A DNA stretch of 21,622 bases. Origin: JBLHKW01 sp047618565 (GTDB taxonomy: Bacteria; Planctomycetota; UBA1135; GCA-002686595). The stretch covers positions 1 through 21,622 of the forward strand of contig JBLHKW010000089.1 of assembly GCA_047618565.1 (NCBI GenBank), read 5' to 3'. The translations under genes were made by a program, and so were the position numbers. Below, piece by piece: positions 6,740-15,762 of this stretch. How positions within the stretch are numbered: the first letter of the stretch is position 1; every line of letters begins with the position of its first letter. A model generated the notes under the pieces. It saw only the letters and a list, made by a program, of their open reading frames with translations, was not told the DNA's origin and searched no databases.

Positions 6740-8236
6740 ATGGTCGAACCAGGATCGTTGCCCGAACCCGCGCGCGAGCCGACGGACCCGCCTGCCGCCG
6801 GGATTCCGGAGCAGGCCGAGGGCAGCCCGGCACCGGACGCCGATACGGGCGCAGTCCCGCCCCTGGCCGACTTGCCCACGGCAGAATTCTGGGACGCCCT
6901 CTACTCGCGTCGCTCGATCCGCAAGTTCCTCACGGATCCGGTGCCGCGCGAGCTCGTAGACCAGGTCATGCACGCGGGCATCTGGGCCCCGAGTTCCTGC
7001 AACTATCAGATGTGGGATCTCGTCGCTGTCGATGACCCGGAGATCAACGCGCAGCTCGCCTCGCTCTCGCTGCAGATGAGCAACGCACCCGTGAACATCG
7101 TCGTGTCCTACGGGCGCGACTTCTCCGAGGAGAACTGGGCCAACATCCAGTCGGCCAGCGCCATGATCCAGAACATGAGCCTGGCGGCCCAGGTTCTGGG
7201 CCTCGGAACATTCTGGATCACCCAGACGGGCGGCGCGGAAAAGGTACGCCAGGTCGTCGGCCTGCCCGTGGACCGCATGGTCATCGCCGTACTCGCACTC
7301 GGGTATCCCAAGGTGGTTCCGGAAAAGGGCCCACGGCGTCGGCCGCTCTCGCAAGTGACCCATTACAACCACTACGCCGGACGGGCGATCCCGTCCGCGG
7401 TCGACCCCGAACGCTGGGAGCCAGATCTCTTGGCGACTTACCAGCGTGCGCGCGTGCTCAACGGTCTGCGCCACAACAAGCCGCGCGTCTGGGAGATGCG
7501 CGCCCTGACCGATTGCCTGGATCGTCTCGTGCCCGAGGGCCGCAAGCCCGAACCCGGTACGGATCGCACCTGGCTCGATGTCCTGCCCTGCACCGGAATC
7601 CTGACCGAGCGCATCGCGCGCGAGCGGCGCGGCTTCCGGTTCGACGTGATCGAGCGCACTCCGGATGTGGCGCGCTTCGTGTCGCGCAGGGTCAAGCCCA
7701 ACGCCGGTGTCTACCTGTGGGGTGACGCCGACGGGCAGTCGCCCCCCGATGCCAGCTACGACGTGGTGTCCTGCTTCTACCGACTCGAGGACCTGGCCAG
7801 CGAGGAGCGCCGAAGCGTGATGAGTGCAATGGCACGCTGGGTCCGACCGGGCGGGAAGGTGATCCTGGGATTCGTGAACAAGCGCTCCTACCACGACCTG
7901 ACGGAGCGCATGCGCGCCCGGCGCGGCGGGCCCGGCGGCGTCGAGTACGTGCTGGCCCCGGACCCCAACATCGGGCCGTTCGAGAGCCTCTCCATCGCCC
8001 ACGTGCGCGACCTGGCGCGGGCTTCGGGTTTGCAGGAGACCGGCGCCCTGGGCGTCCAGGCCGTACCCCAGACCGATGAGCTCGAGTTCCGGGCCCGGAA
8101 CTTCTCGCCCCGCGGCCGGGGCCTCGTGCGCTTCGCGGGAAAGGCTCTGCGCCTGCTCGAGCACCTGCCCGGTGCCCAGGCACGGCTCGGTCGTTTCCAG
8201 TTCCTGCGCCTGGAAGCGGGCCCGCGCTCCAGCTGA
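6740..8236 (+). CDS. Nitroreductase-methyltransferase fusion protein
   Basis: This 498-residue protein has three parts. Residues 1-45 are Pro/Glu/Ala-rich and probably disordered. Residues about 50-192 form a nitroreductase domain: FWDALYSRRSIRKF with the FMN-phosphate-binding Arg/Ser cluster, GIWAPSSCNYQMWDLVAV, SAMIQNMSLAAQVLGLGTFWI and ALGYPK. Nitroreductase-fold enzymes use FMN and NAD(P)H to reduce nitro groups, quinones or flavins, or to dehydrogenate substrates. Residues about 230-498 resemble a class I SAM-dependent methyltransferase with YDVVSCFYRLEDL (340-352) and WVRPGGKVILGFVN (367-380). SAM motif I is degenerate: WLDVLPCTGILTERIA (278-293) instead of a Gly-rich loop. This half may bind SAM poorly or have a different role. 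No leader or membrane segment is seen. The gene has no clear ribosome-binding site. Each domain call is good; the joint function is unknown. Confidence 0.82.
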   Translation: MVEPGSLPEPAREPTDPPAAGIPEQAEGSPAPDADTGAVPPLADLPTAEFWDALYSRRSIRKFLTDPVPRELVDQVMHAGIWAPSSCNYQMWDLVAVDDPEINAQLASLSLQMSNAPVNIVVSYGRDFSEENWANIQSASAMIQNMSLAAQVLGLGTFWITQTGGAEKVRQVVGLPVDRMVIAVLALGYPKVVPEKGPRRRPLSQVTHYNHYAGRAIPSAVDPERWEPDLLATYQRARVLNGLRHNKPRVWEMRALTDCLDRLVPEGRKPEPGTDRTWLDVLPCTGILTERIARERRGFRFDVIERTPDVARFVSRRVKPNAGVYLWGDADGQSPPDASYDVVSCFYRLEDLASEERRSVMSAMARWVRPGGKVILGFVNKRSYHDLTERMRARRGGPGGVEYVLAPDPNIGPFESLSIAHVRDLARASGLQETGALGVQAVPQTDELEFRARNFSPRGRGLVRFAGKALRLLEHLPGAQARLGRFQFLRLEAGPRSS

Positions 8237-8326
8237 GCGGCGGAGTTCGAGGTCCCAAAGGCAGCGCCGGGACCGTATACCAGGCCTGGCAGACCGCGCG
8301 CCGCCCCCCTGACCTGGAGTCCGTAC

Positions 8327-9559
8327 ATGCCTGTTCGCAGCGACAAGATCACCTTCCGGGGACACGCGGGCGGAGAACTCGCAGGTCGCCTGGAGCTCCC
8401 GAGCGGAAAGCCGCGCGCCTACGCCCTCTTCGCCCACTGCTTCACGTGCTCGAAGGACCTGCCGGCGACCGTCTTCATCAGCCGCGCCCTCGCACAGCGC
8501 GGGATCGCCGTGCTGCGCTTCGACTTCACGGGGCTGGGAGGCAGCGGCGGCGAGTTCGAGAACACGAACTTCTCGTCGAACGTCCAGGACGTGGTGGCCG
8601 CCGCGAAGCACCTGCAGAGCATCGGAGCCGGCGCCGCGGGCCCGCAGATGTTGATCGGGCACAGTCTGGGCGGCGCAGCGGTACTCGCAGCCGCCAGCCA
8701 CCTGCCAGACGTGCGAGCGATCGCGACCATCGGCGCACCCAGCCAACCCGATCAGGTGCGAAAGCTTCTGGCCGACAATCAGGGCCATGCCCGCCCGGAT
8801 GGTTCCATCGCCGTGCAGCTCGGCGGGCGCCCCTTCCATATAAAGAAGCAGTTCCTGGACGACCTCGACCAGCAGGACCTGGACACGGATCTGGCCGGGC
8901 TGCGGCGCGCCCTGCTGATCTTCCACTCGCCCGTGGACAAGATCGTCGGGATCGACAACGCCGAGCGCATCTATCAGGCAGCTCGCGGCACCAAGAGCTT
9001 CGTCTCCCTGGAGGACGCGGATCACCTGCTGAGCGATCGCAAGGACAGCGAGTACGTGGGTGAGGTGCTCAGCGCGTGGGCCTCGCGCTACCTCATGGAC
9101 AACAGCGAGGTCGAGGACGCGACCCCGCGGCCCAAGGGCGAGGTGCTGGTGCGCGAGACCGGCATGCCCTACACCCAGGATGTGCTCGCCGGACGGCACG
9201 AGTTGACCGCTGACGAGCCCCTGTCGGTGGGCGGCCAGGACCTCGGGCCGGACCCCTACGGCTATCTGCTCGGATCCCTCGGCGCGTGTACGTCGATGAC
9301 GGTGCGCATGTACGCGGACCGCAAGGGCTGGCCCGTTGACGGGATCTCGGTGCGCCTGAGGCACTCGAAGGTGCACGCCAAGGACTGTGAGGAGTGCGAG
9401 AGCACCACCGGGCAAGTGGACCGTATCGAGCGCGTGCTCGAGATCGATGGCCCGCTACTCAGTGACGAGCAACGCGCACGCCTGCTGGAGATCGCGGACC
9501 GCTGCCCCGTTCACAGGACCCTGGAGAGCGAGACGCTGATTCCCACGCGCCTCGCGTGA
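8327..9559 (+). CDS. Bifunctional alpha/beta hydrolase-OsmC family protein
   Basis: Residues 1-256 form an alpha/beta hydrolase with nucleophile Ser113 in GHSLGG, acid Asp204 in SPVDKIV and His233 in DADHLL; an HCFTCSKDL segment (37-45) lies near the oxyanion region. Residues about 268-410 are an OsmC/Ohr domain with the two redox cysteines Cys321 (SLGACTSMT) and Cys393 (DRCPVHRTL). OsmC proteins reduce organic hydroperoxides through this Cys pair. The fusion is a recurrent bacterial architecture, so it is not novel, and a plausible role is detoxifying hydroperoxide-bearing esters. The ATG follows a good ribosome-binding site (TGGAG, 7 bases upstream). It lies 90 bases after the nitroreductase fusion on the same strand, so the two may share a redox or detoxification theme. 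It ends 4 bases from the convergent HEAT/VWA gene. The substrate is not predictable. Confidence 0.92.
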   Translation: MPVRSDKITFRGHAGGELAGRLELPSGKPRAYALFAHCFTCSKDLPATVFISRALAQRGIAVLRFDFTGLGGSGGEFENTNFSSNVQDVVAAAKHLQSIGAGAAGPQMLIGHSLGGAAVLAAASHLPDVRAIATIGAPSQPDQVRKLLADNQGHARPDGSIAVQLGGRPFHIKKQFLDDLDQQDLDTDLAGLRRALLIFHSPVDKIVGIDNAERIYQAARGTKSFVSLEDADHLLSDRKDSEYVGEVLSAWASRYLMDNSEVEDATPRPKGEVLVRETGMPYTQDVLAGRHELTADEPLSVGGQDLGPDPYGYLLGSLGACTSMTVRMYADRKGWPVDGISVRLRHSKVHAKDCEECESTTGQVDRIERVLEIDGPLLSDEQRARLLEIADRCPVHRTLESETLIPTRLA

Positions 9560-9563
9560 GAGC

Positions 9564-11138
9564 TCACGATCCGCGCCGCCCGCCGGCCTGGGGACGAAGC
9601 ACGGGCTCATCGGCGTCCATGCGTACGGCGATGGAGCGGCCGTGAGAACGCTCGGCAAAGGCCGCCCAGCTGCGCTGTGCGCGTGGCGAAGCGTCGACGA
9701 GCACCGAGTCGAAGGCCACCCGCCGGAAGCGGTTCTCGTAGACCAGCAGATCGAAGAGTAGCTCCAGGTTCCAGTGCTCACCGCCCGTGGGCGCACCGTC
9801 GGTCAGCACCACGATCGCGTCCACCCTATCGTCGTCCAGTGCCAGGCGAGCCGCCTCGAAGAAGCTCCCGGGGCCGGTCTCCTTGCAGCGCTCGAAGTAA
9901 CGCAGCGCATCGACCACCACATTCCGGCGCTTGACGACCAGCTGCTCGCGCCACGGATGGGGCTCGCGCGTGTAGGGAATGACGTTGAACTCCGTTCCCG
10001 GCGGCAGGGCCTCGAGCGCGCTGCGAAGCTCGCGATCCAGGACGTCCTTCGGTGTGCGTCCGTCGGCCCGCGCGTGCCAGAGTGAACCGGAGAAGTCGAC
10101 CAGGAAACAGACGCGGTCGGAGAGTATCGGCAGCCCCGCGAAGGCCGCCGTCTCGCCTGCTCGCGACTCCTGCTCGACCGCACCCGCAGGTTCCCAGTCC
10201 AGAGCCAGCTTGCCCGTGAATTCCCCCCAGGCGCGCGCATCGTCCCGATACTTGCGTCCGGTCAGGCGCTGCAACGCGGCCACGATGTCAGCCCGCAGGC
10301 GCGGACGCGGCTCCGACCCCAGCGCCTGCGCCAGGGCCTGCACTCCCGCGCGGCTCCCGTTGCGCTCGATGCACGCCAGCGCCTGGGAACGCACCCCGGG
10401 GGCCGCGTCCGCCAGTCCGCCAATGCATGCGGGGAGCAAACCATCGGTGTCGAGGCTCTCCGAGACCGCGAGCGCGGCACAGCGCACCTGTGGAGCGCGA
10501 TCCGCGCCCAGGCCCTCGAGCTCGACGCGCGCCAGGTCCGGAGCCAGCTCCGCAAGCGTGGCCAGAGCGCCGGCCCGCAGACCCGGATCGAGATTCTTGC
10601 GCAAGCACATCTGCACGCGGCGGGTGATGCTCCCGTCGAACTCGAAGAGCAGACCCTGTCGAGCGAGCCGTTCCAGGGACCAGAGCAGCATGCATGTGAC
10701 GCGCGCGTCGCGCACGTCGATGCGCCGCGCCAGCACGCTCCCGTCCACGCGCTCGGGACGACGGCCGAAGGACTCGGACACGCGCAAGCGCACGATCTCG
10801 TGCCGCGAACCGAGGCCTTCCTTGCCCAGCAGGATGCCGCGAGGGTCCGCCCATCCGGTCACCTTGAGCTGGGCCTCATCCCCCACCTGGGGATCCGGAT
10901 CGCGCAGGGCGGCGACCACGAGGTCCCAGCTCTCGCGGGTATCGAGCAGCGCGAGCTTCGTCACCGCACGCCGACGTTTCTCCGGGTGACGGTCGCGCAG
11001 GTCGCGTTTGAGGTCGCGCAGCTTGCTGCGCGCCTCGGCCAGGGTCACGCCCTCGGCCTCGGTGGGAATGGAAGGGACGCGGTTGGGTGCCGCAGCGCTG
11101 GCGGCGAGCGAGAGGACCAGGATGAGATGCAGGGACAT
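9564..11138 (-). CDS. Secreted HEAT-repeat and von Willebrand factor A domain protein
   Basis: This 524-residue protein begins with a Sec-type signal peptide (MSLHLILVLSLAASAAA, cleavage around residue 17). Residues about 35-295 are helical HEAT-like repeats (for example HPEKRRRAVTKLALLDTRESWDLVVAALRDPD split over 51-82, and 186-290). LTGRKYRDDARAWGEF (292-307) is a linker that I associate with planctomycete HEAT proteins. Residues about 335-515 form a VWA fold with an intact metal-ion-dependent adhesion site: Asp348-x-Ser350-x-Ser352 (VDFSGS) and Asp447 (LTDGAPTGG). VWA domains bind protein partners through Mg2+. Together this suggests an extracytoplasmic scaffold or adhesion protein; I cannot name a partner. 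No Shine-Dalgarno motif precedes the ATG. It is 117 bases downstream of the lipoprotein gene on the same strand. Confidence 0.85.
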   Translation of the reverse strand: MSLHLILVLSLAASAAAPNRVPSIPTEAEGVTLAEARSKLRDLKRDLRDRHPEKRRRAVTKLALLDTRESWDLVVAALRDPDPQVGDEAQLKVTGWADPRGILLGKEGLGSRHEIVRLRVSESFGRRPERVDGSVLARRIDVRDARVTCMLLWSLERLARQGLLFEFDGSITRRVQMCLRKNLDPGLRAGALATLAELAPDLARVELEGLGADRAPQVRCAALAVSESLDTDGLLPACIGGLADAAPGVRSQALACIERNGSRAGVQALAQALGSEPRPRLRADIVAALQRLTGRKYRDDARAWGEFTGKLALDWEPAGAVEQESRAGETAAFAGLPILSDRVCFLVDFSGSLWHARADGRTPKDVLDRELRSALEALPPGTEFNVIPYTREPHPWREQLVVKRRNVVVDALRYFERCKETGPGSFFEAARLALDDDRVDAIVVLTDGAPTGGEHWNLELLFDLLVYENRFRRVAFDSVLVDASPRAQRSWAAFAERSHGRSIAVRMDADEPVLRPQAGGRRGS

Positions 11139-11255
11139 GATGGCGGCGTCGTTGGAGACCGGAGCGACCCGGGCCCAAGAGAGACCGCCCCCGACCGACC
11201 AGGTTGCAGACCGCTTGCCAACGGCGTCACCCGGGGAGCGCCACCCGCCCCCTGC

Positions 11256-12428
11256 TCACCAACCGCTGCGTGCGCCCGAGATCGGCGCGTGCTCGCGGTA
11301 GAGCCCCCGCAACCGCTGGGCGTAGGTCAAGTCCGCCTCGGCCGGGTTGCTGGTGTAGCGCGCCGGATTGTTGCGGATGATGCGCGCCAGGGTGCGCGGG
11401 TCGCCGCGGCTGGTGATGACCCATTGCTCGTACTCCGAGAACACCAGAGCTCCACCCTCACGGTCAGCCGAGAGCCCGAGGCAATCCGCGTTGGCACGGA
11501 GGGTCTCCACCGCCCGTCGCAGGTGGATCGCTTTCTGCAGGGTCTCCTGGGCCAGGTACTCGTCCTCCGAGAGGCTGCCATCCAGAACGCGATCCCAGAT
11601 GCCGCGATAGGCGTCCGCCGCGGATGCGTTGAACATCTCCACCAGGAACCAGACCAGACTGTCGATCGGATCTTCGTGCCCGGCTCGCGACGTCCCCGCA
11701 CGGAAGAGCCGCGGGCGGGACCAGAAGCGTTCGCCGCGCGCATGCGGATGCCGGTTCTCACCCTCCGCCGGCCCCTTGTAACGCGCTCCGCCCTCGAATC
11801 CGCGCGCGATGGTATCGGCCACCTCGGGACACACGACGATCGCCTGGCGCACGGTCTCCGGTATCGAGGCAGACACCCGGGAGAGCGAGCGGTGCAGGCC
11901 CGAATCGAACACGGAGCGTGGCACCTCGACGCGAAGCCCCTCCGGAGTCGTGCGCGCGTAGACGAGATTCTGCTCACCATCCGGATAGACCCACCGTTCG
12001 CGCCTGTACCCGAACATGTCGCACGGGCGGTCGATCGACTCTTGCTCGACGCGAGCCAGCAGCACGTTCCACGCGGGCTCCGCACGCGGAAGGACGTGCA
12101 ACACCCAGGGGCGCGCCGTGAGCTCGGAGAGCGAGAAACGCGCCGCCGCCACGGGCCCGCCGTGGGCCAAACCCAGGTTGATCTTGGCTGCCGCCCCGTC
12201 CGTGACCATGCGCGGCTCCACCCGCGCACCGATCCCGTCTTCAATCCACAGGCCCCAGCGGTCGACGACCTGGCCCTCGAAGCGCAACTCCAGGAACCCG
12301 CCCTCGATCGCGGAGGCCACCTGCAGCCCCAGCCCCGCCACCGCAAAGGTCGAGGGGGTCGTCACACCGGCCGCGCGGCAGCCCGCGAGACCGGCCAGGA
12401 TCCACAGGAATGATCTCGCGCGCCGCAT
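11256..12428 (-). CDS. Putative lipoprotein of unknown function
   Basis: I do not recognise this 390-residue protein. It starts MRRARSFLWILAGLAGC: a basic n-region, short hydrophobic core and lipobox LAGC with Cys17, so it is probably lipid-anchored. No membrane segments follow. Visible stretches include the PCDMFGYRRERWVYPDGEQNL segment (split over about residues 136-156), a Glu/Arg-rich central part, and a helical C-terminal third ending in NPAEADLTYAQRLRGLY. The phrases FGYRRERWVYPDG and RFWSRPRLFRAG do not bring a family to mind. An in-frame ATG at 12449, seven codons upstream, is an alternative start. Neither has a well-spaced ribosome-binding site, though TAGCTT lies 7 bases before 12428. 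Codon usage matches its neighbours. It may be co-transcribed with the downstream HEAT/VWA gene, which would make two cell-surface proteins encoded together. Confidence 0.72.
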   Translation of the reverse strand: MRRARSFLWILAGLAGCRAAGVTTPSTFAVAGLGLQVASAIEGGFLELRFEGQVVDRWGLWIEDGIGARVEPRMVTDGAAAKINLGLAHGGPVAAARFSLSELTARPWVLHVLPRAEPAWNVLLARVEQESIDRPCDMFGYRRERWVYPDGEQNLVYARTTPEGLRVEVPRSVFDSGLHRSLSRVSASIPETVRQAIVVCPEVADTIARGFEGGARYKGPAEGENRHPHARGERFWSRPRLFRAGTSRAGHEDPIDSLVWFLVEMFNASAADAYRGIWDRVLDGSLSEDEYLAQETLQKAIHLRRAVETLRANADCLGLSADREGGALVFSEYEQWVITSRGDPRTLARIIRNNPARYTSNPAEADLTYAQRLRGLYREHAPISGARSGW

Positions 12429-12524
12429 GCCCCACAAGCTACGCGACATGAGCACGGGCGCCGCCTTGATTCTCCCGGCGCGCGGCCGGCGCGGCTGCGC
12501 CCGGAGCGTTCGGTGCGAGATGAC

Positions 12525-12581
12525 CCGGAAGAGTTTTCCGGATCCGCGGGTGAGCACGTTGTCGGGCGTCCTCGACGCCCG
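12525..12581. promoter_or_regulatory. Two inverted repeats in the aceB upstream region
   Basis: CCGGAA (12525-12530) and TTCCGG (12536-12541) form a 6-base inverted repeat with a 5-base spacer, a shape compatible with a dimeric regulator site. Twenty-one bases further on, CGGGCGTC (12563-12570) and GACGCCCG (12574-12581) form an 8-base stem with a 3-base loop. Both lie in the 244-base gap between the divergent lipoprotein gene and aceB and end 92 bases before the aceB start. GC-rich DNA makes such repeats commoner, so function is a guess. Confidence 0.35.
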
Positions 12582-12672
12582 CTGAATCTCGCCGCGCCGT
12601 TCCACGCAGCGGGATAGGGTTCGTTGTAACCGCTTCCCATGTGGTTTTTCTCCCGCACCGAGGATCGTAAAC

Positions 12673-14322
<1,650 letters not shown>

Positions 14323-14331
14323 ACGCGAACC

Positions 14332-14353
14332 CACCGGACACATGAGTCCGGTG
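14332..14353 (+). promoter_or_regulatory. Intercistronic hairpin between aceB and aceA
   Basis: CACCGGAC (14332-14339) and GTCCGGTG (14346-14353) pair perfectly with a 6-base loop. The stem begins 9 bases after the aceB stop and ends 33 bases before the aceA start. No U-tract follows, so a simple intrinsic terminator is unlikely. It could protect the upstream message from exonucleases or attenuate read-through, setting the isocitrate lyase to malate synthase ratio. Confidence 0.5.
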
Positions 14354-14386
14354 TTCATCACCACCGAGAGACAACTGGAGAAGAAG

Positions 14387-15673
14387 ATGGCAACGCCCTA
14401 CCTACCCGAATGGAGTAACGGCACCCCCGGTACAGCGCATCGCTGGGATGGCATCCTGCGCGATTACAGCCCGCAGGACGTGGCCAAGCTGCGCGGCTCG
14501 CTGCCGATCGAACACACCCTTGCGAAGAAGGGTGCGGAGCGTCTCTGGGCGTTGATGAACACGCGCGAGTACGTGCATGCCCTCGGTGCCCTGACCGGGA
14601 ACCAGGCCATGCAGATGGTGCGTGCCGGCTTGCAGGCCATCTACCTCTCCGGCTGGCAGGTCGCCGCCGACGCCAATGTGGCAGGCCAGATGTACCCGGA
14701 CCAGAGCTTGTACCCCGCCAACAGCGTCCCGCTGGTGGTGAAGCGTATCAACCAGTGCCTGCAGCGTGCTGACCAGATTTCCCACGCCGAGGGCGAGGAC
14801 TCGATCCACTGGTTCGCGCCGATCATCGCGGATGCCGAGGCTGGATTCGGCGGCCCGTTGAACGCCTTCGAGCTCATGAAGGGCATGATCGAAGCGGGCG
14901 CCGCCGGGGTCCACTTCGAGGATCAGCTGGCCTCCGAGAAGAAATGCGGTCACCTGGGCGGCAAGGTCCTGGTGCCGACATCCAGCTTCATCCGCACGCT
15001 CAATGCGGCCCGACTCGCGGCCGATGTATCGGGCACCGCGACGGTCCTTATCGCTCGCACGGACGCCAACGCGGCCGGATTGATCACGAGCGACATCGAC
15101 GAGCGCGACCAGGAGTTCATGACGGGTGAGCGCACCCCCGAGGGCTTCTTCCACACCAAGCCGGGCCTGAAGCAGGCCATCTCGCGTGGCCTCTCCTACG
15201 CGCCCTACGCGGACCTGATCTGGTGCGAAACGTCGACACCCGATCTGGCCGAGGCCAAGCGCTTCTCGGAGACCATCCACGCCCAGTTCCCGGGCAAGCG
15301 CCTGGCGTACAACTGCTCGCCGTCGTTCAACTGGAAGGCCAAGCTCGACGACGCCACGATCGCCAAGTTCCAGCGCGAGCTGGGCGCCATGGGCTACTGC
15401 TTCCAGTTCGTGACGCTGGCCGGATTCCACTCCCTGAACCACAGCATGTTCGAGCTCGCTCGCGGCTACAGGGACCGCGGCATGTCGGCCTACTCCGAGC
15501 TGCAGCAGGCCGAGTTCGCGAACGAAGCCAACGGCTACACCGCCACGCGCCACCAGCGCGAGGTCGGAACGGGCTACTTCGATCTGGTCTCCCATGCCGT
15601 CTCGGGCGGCAAGTCCTCGACGACCGCCCTGGCCGGATCCACCGAAGCGGAGCAGTTCAAGGCCCGCAAGTAG
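14387..15673 (+). CDS. aceA: Isocitrate lyase
   Basis: This 428-residue enzyme cleaves isocitrate to glyoxylate and succinate, the first step of the glyoxylate shunt. The catalytic loop KKCGHLGGK (185-193) carries the active-site Cys187. Other conserved stretches are YLSGWQVAADAN (86-97), IIADAEAGFGG (146-156) with metal-binding Asp149, HFEDQLASEKK (176-186), LIARTDANAA (221-230) and YNCSPSFNWKAKL. The length matches the short (~430) bacterial form. I place the start at ATG 14387 because GGAG lies 6 bases upstream and the protein then begins in the homologous position. The in-frame ATG at 14342 falls in the loop of the intercistronic hairpin and would add 15 unconserved residues. It ends 22 bases before a strong palindromic terminator. 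Confidence 0.97.
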   Translation: MATPYLPEWSNGTPGTAHRWDGILRDYSPQDVAKLRGSLPIEHTLAKKGAERLWALMNTREYVHALGALTGNQAMQMVRAGLQAIYLSGWQVAADANVAGQMYPDQSLYPANSVPLVVKRINQCLQRADQISHAEGEDSIHWFAPIIADAEAGFGGPLNAFELMKGMIEAGAAGVHFEDQLASEKKCGHLGGKVLVPTSSFIRTLNAARLAADVSGTATVLIARTDANAAGLITSDIDERDQEFMTGERTPEGFFHTKPGLKQAISRGLSYAPYADLIWCETSTPDLAEAKRFSETIHAQFPGKRLAYNCSPSFNWKAKLDDATIAKFQRELGAMGYCFQFVTLAGFHSLNHSMFELARGYRDRGMSAYSELQQAEFANEANGYTATRHQREVGTGYFDLVSHAVSGGKSSTTALAGSTEAEQFKARK

Positions 15674-15695
15674 GACCCGCGTCCTGATAAGACAC

Positions 15696-15725
15696 GAGCA
15701 GCCGCGGCAATTGCCGCGGCTGCTC
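15696..15725. terminator. Perfect 30-base palindrome, probable bidirectional terminator
   Basis: GAGCAGCCGCGGC (15696-15708) and its exact complement (15713-15725) flank an AATT loop, giving a 13-base-pair, GC-rich stem. It lies between the converging ends of aceA (stop at 15671-15673) and the radical SAM gene (stop at 15763-15765). The plus side is followed by GCATTTGTGG, a poor U-tract, so termination may need Rho or rest on stem strength alone. Confidence 0.85.
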
Positions 15726-15762
15726 GCATTTGTGGTCAATGACCGCGCTTGGCTAGCCTGGG

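Noticed and set aside
5819..9415. A 1198-codon open frame on the minus strand crossing three genes
   Set aside because: It lies antisense to the nitroreductase and hydrolase-OsmC genes and out of frame with the M14 gene. Its composition is Arg/Ala/Gly/His-rich with no family motifs. Long spurious frames are expected at this G+C.
6740..9559. A defence or toxin-antitoxin system among the fusion proteins
   Set aside because: No nuclease, kinase, TIR, NTPase or antitoxin motif is present. Both genes carry ordinary redox and hydrolase domains.
14342..14386. Earlier ATG for isocitrate lyase at 14342
   Set aside because: It falls in the loop of a hairpin, has no spaced ribosome-binding site, and would add residues not found in the family. 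ATG 14387 has GGAG 6 bases upstream.
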